A DNA stretch of 45,120 bases, from contig JAFGSN010000098.1 of the NCBI GenBank assembly GCA_016934575.1, forward strand, positions 1-45,120, in the 5' to 3' direction. Shown piece after piece: positions 37,824 through 45,120 of this stretch. Each line of letters opens with the position of its first letter. Within the stretch, counting starts at the first letter, position 1. The notes below the pieces were generated by a model that was given only the letters and a program-made list of their open reading frames with translations, ran no database searches and was not told where the DNA came from. The position numbers were made by a program, and so were the translations under genes. The DNA is from Vicinamibacteria bacterium (GTDB taxonomy: Bacteria; Acidobacteriota; Vicinamibacteria; Fen-336).

Positions 37824-40031
37824 CTATCTGCGACGACCGGGGCGGTCGGATCCCGAACGATGCTCGCGACGATGTCCTTCATGACGTTGCGCTCCCGCCG
37901 ATGAATCGTCCGACTTCTGGCCGCTTGACTGCGTCCCGCCCGGTTGCGCCTCGGCGAGAAGCGCCTTGCGCGAAAGACGTATCTTGCCGGACGGATCGAT
38001 ATTCACGACCTTGACCAGAACCTCGTCGCCTTCCTTGACTTCGCTCCTGACGTCGTTCACGCGGTGATTCGCCATCTCGGAGACATGCAAGAGGCCGTCG
38101 GTGCCGGGCAGAATCTCGACGAATGCGCCGAACTCGACGACGCGAACGACGCGTCCAAGATAGGACTTGTTCAGCTCCGGCATCGCAGTCAGTTCCTCGA
38201 TGATGGCCACGGCCTGCCGCGCGGCTTCCTCGTCGACGGACGCGATGCAGACGCGCCCGTCGTCTTCGACATCGATCTTGCAGTTCGTTCGCTCGACTAT
38301 CGAGCGAATCATCTTGCCGCCGGGACCGATGACGTCGCGGATCTTCTCGACGGGTATCCGAATGGTCAGAATACGCGGAGCGTAGACGGAGATGCTGGGC
38401 CGCGGCTCGGCGAGAGATTCGGCCATGCGATCCAGAATTGTCAGCCGTCCGATGCGCGCTTGTTCGAGAGCTTCCGCCATGATCTCGGAAGTGATCCCCG
38501 CAACCTTGATGTCCATCTGCAACGCGGTGATGCCGTTCCGCGTCCCGGCGACCTTGAAATCCATGTCGCCGTGGTGATCTTCTTCACCGGCGATATCGGA
38601 GAGCACGGCGTAACGATCGCCCTCCTTGATCAATCCCATGGCGACTCCCGCCACGGACCTGGCAAGCGGCACGCCGGCGTCTAGAAGCGCTAGCGTTCCT
38701 CCGCAAATGCTGGCCATCGAAGAAGACCCATTGGATTCGAGAATGTCCGAAACGATGCGAACCGTGTAAGGAAAGGCGTCCTCATCGGGAAGCATCTCAC
38801 GCAGCGACCGCTCGGCCAACGCGCCATGCCCGATCTCGCGCCGCGCCGGCCCTCGTAGAAACCGCACTTCACCCACGGAAAAAGGCGGGAAATTGTAGTG
38901 CAGCATGAAACGCTTTTTATAATCCGGTTCCTGCACCGTGTCGATGATCTGGGAATCCTCGGACGTCCCGAGAGTGACCGTGACGAGAGCCTGCGTCTCT
39001 CCGCGCGTGAACAGCGCCGATCCATGAGTTCGCGGCAACACTCCGACCTCGCAATCGATATGTCGAATCTCGTCAAAGCGCCGACCGTCCAGTCGCTTGC
39101 GGTTTTCTAACACTTCCCATCGCAGAAGCTTGGCGCGAAGACTCTCATAAGTCTTCTTCACCGCATCGCGCTTTTCGAGGTCGGTGTCGGGAATCGTGGC
39201 GAGAAAGTCGTCCCTGACGGCCTTCATGCGCTTGTAAGACTCGATCTTGCCGGGCGTCCGCATCGCCTGAAGCAACGGCTCGCGCAGAGCGCGTTCCGTT
39301 TCATCGACCAATGACGCGTCGATCGTCGGGACGACGAACGACCGCTTGGATCTGCCGGCGGCCTCTCGCAGCTTTTTCTGAAGGGCGACGATCCGCCGAA
39401 TCGCTTCGTGTCCAGTGCTCAACGCCTGAATCATCTCGGCTTCGCTCACTTCCCGCGCGACGCACTCGACCATGACGATGGCCTCTTCCGTGCCCGCCAC
39501 GAGCAAGTTGAGGCGGCTGTTCGTCCGCAAGTTTGTGGACGACGGATTCACGACATACTGTCCGTCCCAGAATCCCACTCGCACCGCGGCGACAGGCGTA
39601 TCAAAGGCGATATCCGAGATCAGAAGCGCGGTTGATGCGCCGATGATCGAGAGCGTGTCGGAATCGTTCTCCAGGTCGGCGGAAAGCAGCAATCCGATGA
39701 CCTGCGTTTCACAACGATAGCCCTTGGGGAAAAGCGGCCGGAGCGGGCGGTCGATCATTCGCGACGTCAGCACTTCCTTTTCGCTCGGCCGTCCTTCGCG
39801 TTTGAAGAATCCCCCTGGTATCTTCCCCGCGGCGTACGTGTTCTCGCGGTAGTCGACGGTCAGGGGCAGGAAGTCAATCCCGGACTTCGGCTCCTTTTGA
39901 GAGCAGGCGGTCGCCAGCACGATCGTGTCACCCAACTGCACGATGACCGCGCCGTCCGCCTGTTTGGCCATCCAACCGGATTCCAGAGAGAGCGTGTGCT
40001 GCCCTAAGGGCATCTCCACTCGTTGTCTCAT
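37824..40031 (-). CDS. pnp: polynucleotide phosphorylase
   Basis: 735 residues. Two RNase-PH-like cores (about 10-150 and 315-545), with catalytic-core RFLRGPARREIGHGALAERSL replaced in part by the family-typical GRREIGHG loop, an alpha-helical linker, KH domain (about 555-615; VIGPGGKMIRSI) and S1 domain (about 625-695; GFxG-like FGAFVEILPG and GLLHVSEM). Processive 3'-5' phosphorolysis of RNA. The C-terminal tail is Ser/Arg-rich and disordered. GAGG 8 nt before the ATG. Last gene of the infB operon, after a stem-loop. Confidence 0.97.
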   Translation of the reverse strand: MRQRVEMPLGQHTLSLESGWMAKQADGAVIVQLGDTIVLATACSQKEPKSGIDFLPLTVDYRENTYAAGKIPGGFFKREGRPSEKEVLTSRMIDRPLRPLFPKGYRCETQVIGLLLSADLENDSDTLSIIGASTALLISDIAFDTPVAAVRVGFWDGQYVVNPSSTNLRTNSRLNLLVAGTEEAIVMVECVAREVSEAEMIQALSTGHEAIRRIVALQKKLREAAGRSKRSFVVPTIDASLVDETERALREPLLQAMRTPGKIESYKRMKAVRDDFLATIPDTDLEKRDAVKKTYESLRAKLLRWEVLENRKRLDGRRFDEIRHIDCEVGVLPRTHGSALFTRGETQALVTVTLGTSEDSQIIDTVQEPDYKKRFMLHYNFPPFSVGEVRFLRGPARREIGHGALAERSLREMLPDEDAFPYTVRIVSDILESNGSSSMASICGGTLALLDAGVPLARSVAGVAMGLIKEGDRYAVLSDIAGEEDHHGDMDFKVAGTRNGITALQMDIKVAGITSEIMAEALEQARIGRLTILDRMAESLAEPRPSISVYAPRILTIRIPVEKIRDVIGPGGKMIRSIVERTNCKIDVEDDGRVCIASVDEEAARQAVAIIEELTAMPELNKSYLGRVVRVVEFGAFVEILPGTDGLLHVSEMANHRVNDVRSEVKEGDEVLVKVVNIDPSGKIRLSRKALLAEAQPGGTQSSGQKSDDSSAGAQRHEGHRREHRSGSDRPGRRR

Positions 40032-40154
40032 TGTTTGCCTCGCATGCGATGACTTCCAGCGATCGTCTGGCTGTCATCGCTCATGAATACTCTGTTTAGC
40101 TCCGGGAGGAAGGCGCGCGAAATCCCACGATCCGTGAGAAAGTGGACAAACGTA

Positions 40155-40194
40155 TAGAGCACCGCTTGGGGGTTTCCTCTGGCGTGATGCTCTA
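40155..40194 (-). terminator. stem-loop between rpsO and pnp
   Basis: TAGAGCA (minus strand from 40194, beginning at the rpsO stop codon) pairs with TGCTCTA ending at 40155, with an inner CGC/GCG pairing. A short T-rich run follows. It is comparable in place to the attenuator/RNase E site between rpsO and pnp in E. coli. Confidence 0.5.
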
Positions 40195-40461
40195 CTTTCG
40201 AATACCGAGCCTCTCTATGAGACTGCGGTATCTCTGCGGATCCCGCCGCTTCAAGTAGTCGAGCAAGCGACGTCGCTGCCCGACGAGCTTCATCAATCCA
40301 CGTCTCGAATGGTGGTCTTTCGTGTGGGTCTTGAAGTGTTCGGTGAGATAGGCGATACGCTCGCTGAGCAACGCGACCTGAACCTCGGGCGACCCGGTAT
40401 CGCTCGCATGCGTCCGAAAGCCTTCAACGATCGATGTCTTCTTCATCACGGTGAGAGTCAC
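40192..40461 (-). CDS. rpsO: 30S ribosomal protein S15
   Basis: 89 residues from the GTG at 40461, the same length as E. coli S15 and with AGGAGG 8-9 nt upstream; the ATG five codons later has no SD site. [41 protein letters not shown] and [13 protein letters not shown] are diagnostic. Binds 16S rRNA helices 20-22. A 165-bp gap upstream may hold its own promoter or autoregulatory leader. Confidence 0.98.
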   Translation of the reverse strand: MTLTVMKKTSIVEGFRTHASDTGSPEVQVALLSERIAYLTEHFKTHTKDHHSRRGLMKLVGQRRRLLDYLKRRDPQRYRSLIERLGIRK

Positions 40462-40626
40462 CCGTCTTCCCTCCTCTTACTCCTCATATACAAGACGGTA
40501 ATTTATCATGAATTCACACGGCCGCCAAACTGTGCGGTCTTTTCCAATTGTATCGATTCGCGTCCCATGATGAATCCGGCCATGTCACTCTGGCACAAAT
40601 GCGTCAATCTCCTGGCGACAATCCAA

Positions 40627-41610
40627 TCAACGCCGGGACCCGGCCGCAAGCACGATCTCGGGATGAAGACGGGGCTCCACCGGCAATTCATCGCTTTTTA
40701 GGCCAAAACCGGCGGGACGCACGATTGCCAGCAAGCGGCCGCTCCGATCGACGGCGCGTAGTCGCTCGGGCGGATCCAGCGGGAATCCCTCGATTGTCAT
40801 CGATCGCTCGATGGCGCGCCCGTGACCGAGATCGACGGCTCCCTGCTCTCCCACCGTGACAGACGGCCAGTGGGCCAAAAGGCGCGACAACGGAATCACG
40901 CGATCGACGACCCGCGCGCCGATTTCGGCCCAGGATACGGCCTGCTCGATATCGAACTCGCCGCTTCTCAAGCGACGGAGCGCGGTCAGATGGCCTCCCG
41001 TGCCCAGCATGTCTCCCAGATCTCTGGCCAACGCCCTCACGTACGTCCCCGGCGAGCATGTGACCAGCAAGTCGATCGTCCCGTCATGCATGCTCTCAAG
41101 ACGCAGATCCTCGATCGTCACATCGACCGCCGCCGGCGAAACGGGCTCTCCTCGTCGCGCAAGCGCATAGGCGCGCCGTCCATCGACACGTTTGGCCGAA
41201 AACGCCGGCGGTACCTGTTTCAAGGACCCCGTGAGCGCGCGGCAGGCGGATTCGACCTCGTCTTGTCGAAGACTCACGGAGCGAGGATCACCGATCGGCT
41301 CGCCCTGACAATCGTCAGTGGTCGTCGAGACTCCCAGCCGTATCCGAGCACGATACACTTTCGGCCCGGCGCTCAAGAAGCGTGCGAGACGCGTCGCGCT
41401 TCCGATGCAGACGGCGAGAACTCCCGTCGCGAACGGATCGAGAGTGCCCGTGTGCCCGACGCGCCGCGTGCCGCAGATCTCCCGCACTCGATCGACGACG
41501 TCATGCGACGTCGGTCCAGCCGGTTTGTCGATGACGAGCGCTCCCTCCCACGCCCCGATCTTCACGAGGCTCTCGTCGATCCGACTCGGCAGGCCCGACT
41601 CGCCGGTCAC
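40627..41610 (-). CDS. truB: tRNA pseudouridine(55) synthase TruB
   Basis: 327 residues. Converts U55 of the tRNA T-loop to pseudouridine. Catalytic Asp in GHTGTLDPFATG (about residue 58), VYRARIRLGVSTTTDD, PPAFSAKRVDGRRAY, and SPGTYVRALARDLG. The C-terminal PUA-like region follows. The GTG start overlaps the rbfA stop (GTGA), so the two are coupled. Confidence 0.97.
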   Translation of the reverse strand: MTGESGLPSRIDESLVKIGAWEGALVIDKPAGPTSHDVVDRVREICGTRRVGHTGTLDPFATGVLAVCIGSATRLARFLSAGPKVYRARIRLGVSTTTDDCQGEPIGDPRSVSLRQDEVESACRALTGSLKQVPPAFSAKRVDGRRAYALARRGEPVSPAAVDVTIEDLRLESMHDGTIDLLVTCSPGTYVRALARDLGDMLGTGGHLTALRRLRSGEFDIEQAVSWAEIGARVVDRVIPLSRLLAHWPSVTVGEQGAVDLGHGRAIERSMTIEGFPLDPPERLRAVDRSGRLLAIVRPAGFGLKSDELPVEPRLHPEIVLAAGSRR

Positions 41611-41972
41611 GACTCGTCGTCCTGCTCGGACGACTCTTCGCGGGCTTTCTCCAGAAGCTCGGCCACGCGCGCCGCGGCGTCCACGCCCGCGTCATATTCA
41701 AAGCGCAACTCGGGCGAATGACGCAGCCTGATCCTGTTGCTAAGCCTCCTTCGAATGAATCCAGACGCCTGTCTCATGGCCGAAAGGGAACGCCGGCGCT
41801 GGGCGTCGTCTCCGAGCACGCTGACATGAACGCGCGCGAGCTTCAGGTCGGGCGTCGCCTCGACACGCGTCACGGTGACGAAGCCGAGGCGCGGATCCTT
41901 GACCTCGCCGCCCAGAATCCGGGCCACCTCCTCGCGTATCTCCTCCGCCACCCGTTCCATGCGCCGGGTCAT
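41607..41972 (-). CDS. rbfA: 30S ribosome-binding factor RbfA
   Basis: 121 residues from the ATG at 41972, which overlaps the preceding stop (ATGA). KH-like fold: RMERVAEEIREEVARIL, DPRLGFVTVTRVEATPDL, ARVHVSVLG, RHSPELRFEYD. Late 16S rRNA maturation and cold adaptation. C-terminal acidic tail of Glu/Asp/Ser. A longer frame to 42107 is not supported, since it runs through the DUF503 gene. Confidence 0.97.
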   Translation of the reverse strand: MTRRMERVAEEIREEVARILGGEVKDPRLGFVTVTRVEATPDLKLARVHVSVLGDDAQRRRSLSAMRQASGFIRRRLSNRIRLRHSPELRFEYDAGVDAAARVAELLEKAREESSEQDDES

Positions 41973-42250
41973 AGAATCTCCACGCTGTCGTCGAGCACCG
42001 TCAACGATCGATCGCCTTCGGCTTGCGCGGACGCAGCGCGGAGCGTCGTCAAGAGATGCTCGCGATCCGAATTGACCGATACGACGGCCAGACGCGCTCT
42101 CTGCCACAGATCTTGATGCTCGACTTCGGCGACCGCCACGTTGAAACGATTACGCAGTCTTGTCATGAGACTGCGTAAGATCTGGCGTTTCTCTTTGAGC
42201 GAATGCACGCTCTGCAGATGCAGATCGAGATGAAGCAGGCCGACGATCAT
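41969..42250 (-). CDS. DUF503 family protein
   Basis: 93 residues from the ATG at 42250. MIVGLLHLDLHLQSVHSLKE, then KRQILRSLMTRLRNRFNVAVAEVEH is the DUF503 signature (YlxP-like). Ferredoxin-like small protein, usually in the infB-rbfA operon, probably linked to ribosome or tRNA maturation; no proven role. 4-bp overlap with rbfA and 29 bp after infB. Confidence 0.9.
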   Translation of the reverse strand: MIVGLLHLDLHLQSVHSLKEKRQILRSLMTRLRNRFNVAVAEVEHQDLWQRARLAVVSVNSDREHLLTTLRAASAQAEGDRSLTVLDDSVEIL

Positions 42251-42279
42251 CCGTTCGCTTGGTCCAAGCCACTGAAACG

Positions 42280-45054
42280 CTATTCGAGCGTCTCTTTCAC
42301 TTGCTCCGTGATGAACAGCTCGAAGATATCGCCCGGCTTGACGTCGCTGTAGCTGGCGAGTCCGATGCCGCATTCGAGGCCCGCCTTGACTTCCGAGGCG
42401 TCTTCCTTGAATCGTCTGAGCGACGCGATCTTTCCGGTGTGGATGACGACGTTATCGCGCAACAAACGCGCCTGCGCGGATCGCGTGATGCGGCCTTCCG
42501 AGACGTAACAGCCGGCGATCATTCCCACCTTGGTGATCTTGAAAACCTCGCGCACTTCCGCGGAACCGAGCCGTACCTCGCGAATGCTCGGCTCGAGCAA
42601 TCCTTCGAGCGCCTTGCGAATTTCTTCCACGGTGTCGTAAATCACCGTATGCAGCCGCACATCCACGCGATCGCGTTCAGCGATGTCCGCCGCCTTGCGT
42701 TCGGGACGCACATTGAAGCCGATGACGACGGCGTTCGAGGCCGCCGCCAATAGAATGTCGCCCTCCGTGATGGCGCCCACGCCGGCGCGAATGATGCGCA
42801 GCTTGATCTTCTCCTGTGGGATCTTCATGAGCTGATCGGCAAGCGCCTCGATCGAGCCCTGAACGTCGGTCTTGAGTATCAACGGCAGCTCCCGCAGCTT
42901 TCCGTCGGCGATGGCCTGACCCAGCTCTTCCAGCTTCAGCTTGCCCGACGCTGCCATGGCTTTCTCGCGCAGCTTGGCTTGACGAAAACTCACGATCGCC
43001 TGGGCCTTGAGTCCGTCGGTCAGTGTCAAAAGTTGGTCGCCCGGATCGGGCACGCTCCCCAGACCGAGAACCTCGACCGGCGTGGCCGGTCCCGCCGACT
43101 TGAGACGGTTGCCCTGATCGTCCACCAGCGCCCGAATCCTGCCGGCGACGGCGCCGGCAACGATCGTGTCTCCGACTCTGAGCGTCCCTTCCTCGACCAG
43201 CACGGTGGCGACCGCGCCGCGTCCCTTGTCAAGCCGCGCTTCGAGAACCGTCCCGATTGCCGGCCGCTTTGGATCGGCCTTGAGATCGAGCATGTCAGCG
43301 ACCAGCAGAATCATCTCGAGCAGCAGATTCAAGTTCTGTTTCTGTTTGGCCGACACGTCGACAAATACGGTGCTCCCCCCCCATTCCTCCGGCAGGAGTC
43401 CGCGGTCGGCGAGCTGCTGGCGCACACGCTCGGGATGCGCGTCGGGTTTGTCGATCTTGTTGACCGCCACGACGATCGGCACGTTCGCAGCGCGCGCGTG
43501 ATCAATCGCCTCTGCGGTCTGAGGCATGACGCCGTCGTCCGCGGCGACCACCAACACGACGACATCGGTCACCTTCGCCCCGCGAGCGCGCATGAGAGTA
43601 AACGCCTCATGTCCGGGCGTATCGAGGAAAACGACCTTTCGGTCGCCCACGTCCACATGGTATGCGCCGATGTGCTGTGTGATCCCACCGGCTTCTCCCG
43701 TCGCCACGCTGGACTCTCGAATCGCGTCGAGCAGAGAAGTCTTGCCGTGATCCACGTGGCCCATGACCGTTACGACAGGCGCGCGCGGCGCGAGATTTTC
43801 GGGATTGACGGTCAGTTTCTGATCCTGGACGATGGCTTCCTCGAACGTCTGAATGCCGGCCTCATAGCCGAACTCCTTGCAGATCTCGATCGCCAGCTTC
43901 GGATCGACGGATTGGTTTACCGTCACCATGACGCCGCGACCGATGAGCGACTTCAAAATGTCGGCGGTCTTGATGTCCGTCATCTTCTCGCTCAGCTCCT
44001 TGACCGTCACGCCTTCCGTGACGCTGATCTTTCGCGGCGGACCGGCGTAGACGGGCCGCTCGGATCTCGTCGGGGTCACATGTTCCTTGGCATGACGTCG
44101 CGCGGCGCGCTTCGAGGGCGTGCCGCCGACTCGATCAGGCGTCGCTTTGGCTCGCGCGGTCGCCGGAGCGATCGGCCGAGCAATGGCGGGCGTCGTTCGA
44201 GTAATCGGATGCGGAGAGCGCGGCAAAGAAGCGGCCGGACCGCCCGCGGCGACATGCGGGCTGGTTGGATGCGGACTCGTCGGGTGCGGGCCGCTCGGAC
44301 GCGCATGTCGCGCGGGAGCGATCGGACGCACGGGTCGAGCCGTGATTCTACGACTGGCGGGCGGGGCGACGACTTCCGTCGCTATGAGGCCGGATTTCTC
44401 CGCCGCTTTCTCGGCGACCAGGGGAACCTGCGGCATGATCGGACGCGCCGGTCCTGACAGTCGCGACGTGGTCACGTTCCGCGGCGCCGGCTGCGATTCC
44501 ATGACACTCGGTTGCGCGGCCACTGCGGGCGGCGCAGGCCGCGGCGGCGCTGGCGGCGCCGGCTCCTCATGCTCAAGCGTCTCATCCTCGCTCGCTTGCT
44601 CGGTGACGGTCTTCAAGGAGGGTGACACGGCGATACGAGGCGCCAGTCGAGGAGCGCCCGGAGGATGCACGAGCGCCGGCGGGGGCGCCTCGGTCGTGAC
44701 GGCTGGGGGCGGTTCGGACGCCTTTTTCCCCTTGCGCGCCTTGCGTTCAGCAGCCGCGCTTGCCGCAAGCGCCGCGGCTTTCTCTCTCGCTTCACGCTCC
44801 TCGGCGATCTTCCGCGCCTGTTGCTTCGCCGCGGCTTCCAGCTCCGCTTCGTCCTCCTCGCTGCCGTAAACGCGCCGGCGCTTGGCCGTCAAGGCGTCCA
44901 GTTTGAATGCGCGCTTGAGCTTGTCCGCGGTGTCTTCGTCGACCGAGGATGAAGCCGTTCGAACCTCCACGCCGAGCTGGCCGAGGCGTTTGACGATCTC
45001 CTGAGAGGTCGTTCCCAGATCGCGAGCGAGTTGAAAAACTCTAACGTTCGCCAT
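42280..45054 (-). CDS. infB: translation initiation factor IF-2
   Basis: 924 residues from the ATG at 45054 (GGAGAG upstream). N-terminal IF2_N helices ([14 protein letters not shown]), a long Ala/Pro/Arg disordered stretch (about 75-355) with a short tandem PHPTSP repeat, a second IF2_N (about 360-425), then the GTPase: GHVDHGKTS (about 427-435), [14 protein letters not shown]. Two beta-barrels and the fMet-tRNA-binding C2 domain follow. Brings initiator tRNA to the 30S subunit. Confidence 0.98.
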   Translation of the reverse strand: MANVRVFQLARDLGTTSQEIVKRLGQLGVEVRTASSSVDEDTADKLKRAFKLDALTAKRRRVYGSEEDEAELEAAAKQQARKIAEEREAREKAAALAASAAAERKARKGKKASEPPPAVTTEAPPPALVHPPGAPRLAPRIAVSPSLKTVTEQASEDETLEHEEPAPPAPPRPAPPAVAAQPSVMESQPAPRNVTTSRLSGPARPIMPQVPLVAEKAAEKSGLIATEVVAPPASRRITARPVRPIAPARHARPSGPHPTSPHPTSPHVAAGGPAASLPRSPHPITRTTPAIARPIAPATARAKATPDRVGGTPSKRAARRHAKEHVTPTRSERPVYAGPPRKISVTEGVTVKELSEKMTDIKTADILKSLIGRGVMVTVNQSVDPKLAIEICKEFGYEAGIQTFEEAIVQDQKLTVNPENLAPRAPVVTVMGHVDHGKTSLLDAIRESSVATGEAGGITQHIGAYHVDVGDRKVVFLDTPGHEAFTLMRARGAKVTDVVVLVVAADDGVMPQTAEAIDHARAANVPIVVAVNKIDKPDAHPERVRQQLADRGLLPEEWGGSTVFVDVSAKQKQNLNLLLEMILLVADMLDLKADPKRPAIGTVLEARLDKGRGAVATVLVEEGTLRVGDTIVAGAVAGRIRALVDDQGNRLKSAGPATPVEVLGLGSVPDPGDQLLTLTDGLKAQAIVSFRQAKLREKAMAASGKLKLEELGQAIADGKLRELPLILKTDVQGSIEALADQLMKIPQEKIKLRIIRAGVGAITEGDILLAAASNAVVIGFNVRPERKAADIAERDRVDVRLHTVIYDTVEEIRKALEGLLEPSIREVRLGSAEVREVFKITKVGMIAGCYVSEGRITRSAQARLLRDNVVIHTGKIASLRRFKEDASEVKAGLECGIGLASYSDVKPGDIFELFITEQVKETLE

Positions 45055-45120
45055 CGGGCTCTCCTTGCCGGTCGGAAGGACTGGCTTCTTCAACGACCGG
45101 CTTGGCCTCCTCGTCGACAA
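45041..45120 (-). CDS. C-terminal tail of the gene upstream of infB (probably nusA), partial
   Basis: An open frame enters from the right edge and ends with TAG at 45043-45041, 14 bp inside infB. The visible residues are acidic (VDEEAKPVVEEASPSDRQGE, then PDGER), like the acidic tail of NusA, which precedes infB in most bacteria. Only ~25 residues can be read, so the identity rests on gene order. Confidence 0.5.
   Translation of the reverse strand, partial: VDEEAKPVVEEASPSDRQGEPDGER

Noticed and set aside
42979-44457. 492-codon open frame antisense to infB
   Set aside because: Arg/His/Gln-rich product mirroring the IF-2 codons; no domain.

Overview
The window is a GC-rich (roughly 60% by eye) bacterial chromosome segment with dense, mostly operonic gene content. 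I saw no rRNA, tRNA, CRISPR array, insertion sequence or prophage. The gene set points to a diderm: membrane-anchored and double-PDZ HtrA proteases, a bifunctional class A penicillin-binding protein, bactofilins and a lipoprotein. HspR-type heat-shock control, GT-C membrane proteins and sulfatase-maturase radical SAM genes fit Acidobacteriota or a related deep-branching group, but the sequence alone does not fix the phylum.

Layout. 1-2.5 kb: the end of a GT-C-like membrane protein, a small membrane protein, a degenerate nucleotidyl-cyclase domain fused to two cold-shock-like folds, and a zinc-ribbon/coiled-coil protein. 2.6-5.7 kb (minus): a lipoprotein and a divergent membrane pyrophosphatase (hppA). 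6-8.9 kb: an unknown acidic protein, a bactofilin, a creatininase-family protein with altered metal ligands, and a HAD phosphatase. 8.9-11.3 kb (minus): an ECF sigma / zinc-finger anti-sigma / polymer-forming membrane protein operon. 11.5-14.4 kb (minus): a GT-C-like membrane protein coupled to a sugar-nucleotide epimerase. 14.6-17 kb: a dCache receptor without an output domain, and an anchored HtrA protease. 17.4-20.7 kb (minus): dnaJ-hspR, then a group-2 sigma-70 factor coupled to a DnaC-like AAA+ ATPase. 20.8-23 kb (minus): a SPASM radical SAM maturase with a SEC-C tail and two small envelope proteins. 23.2-25.5 kb: PBP1A. 25.5-26.3 kb (minus): a protein of unknown function.

26.5-35.9 kb (plus) is a large proteostasis run: dnaK, hsp20, groES, groEL, htrA, a DksA/TraR-like protein and lon. 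A near-consensus sigma-70 promoter precedes dnaK, and a palindrome overlaps its -35 box. With dnaJ, hspR and a sigma factor about 6 kb away, most of the chaperone/protease regulon is physically clustered. grpE and clpB are not in the window.

36.1-37.8 kb holds an orphan zinc-ribbon/FHA/GAF histidine kinase. 37.8-45.1 kb (minus) is the classic translation operon read as (nusA-like tail)-infB-DUF503-rbfA-truB-rpsO-pnp, with 4-bp stop/start overlaps at DUF503/rbfA and rbfA/truB.

No single locus is a clear unknown defence or mobile system. The most unusual items are the pseudo-cyclase/cold-shock fusion, the DnaJ whose HPD motif reads HPA, the creatininase homologue with a rewritten metal site, the sigma factor coupled to a DnaC-like ATPase, and the ECF/anti-sigma/polymer-forming operon.
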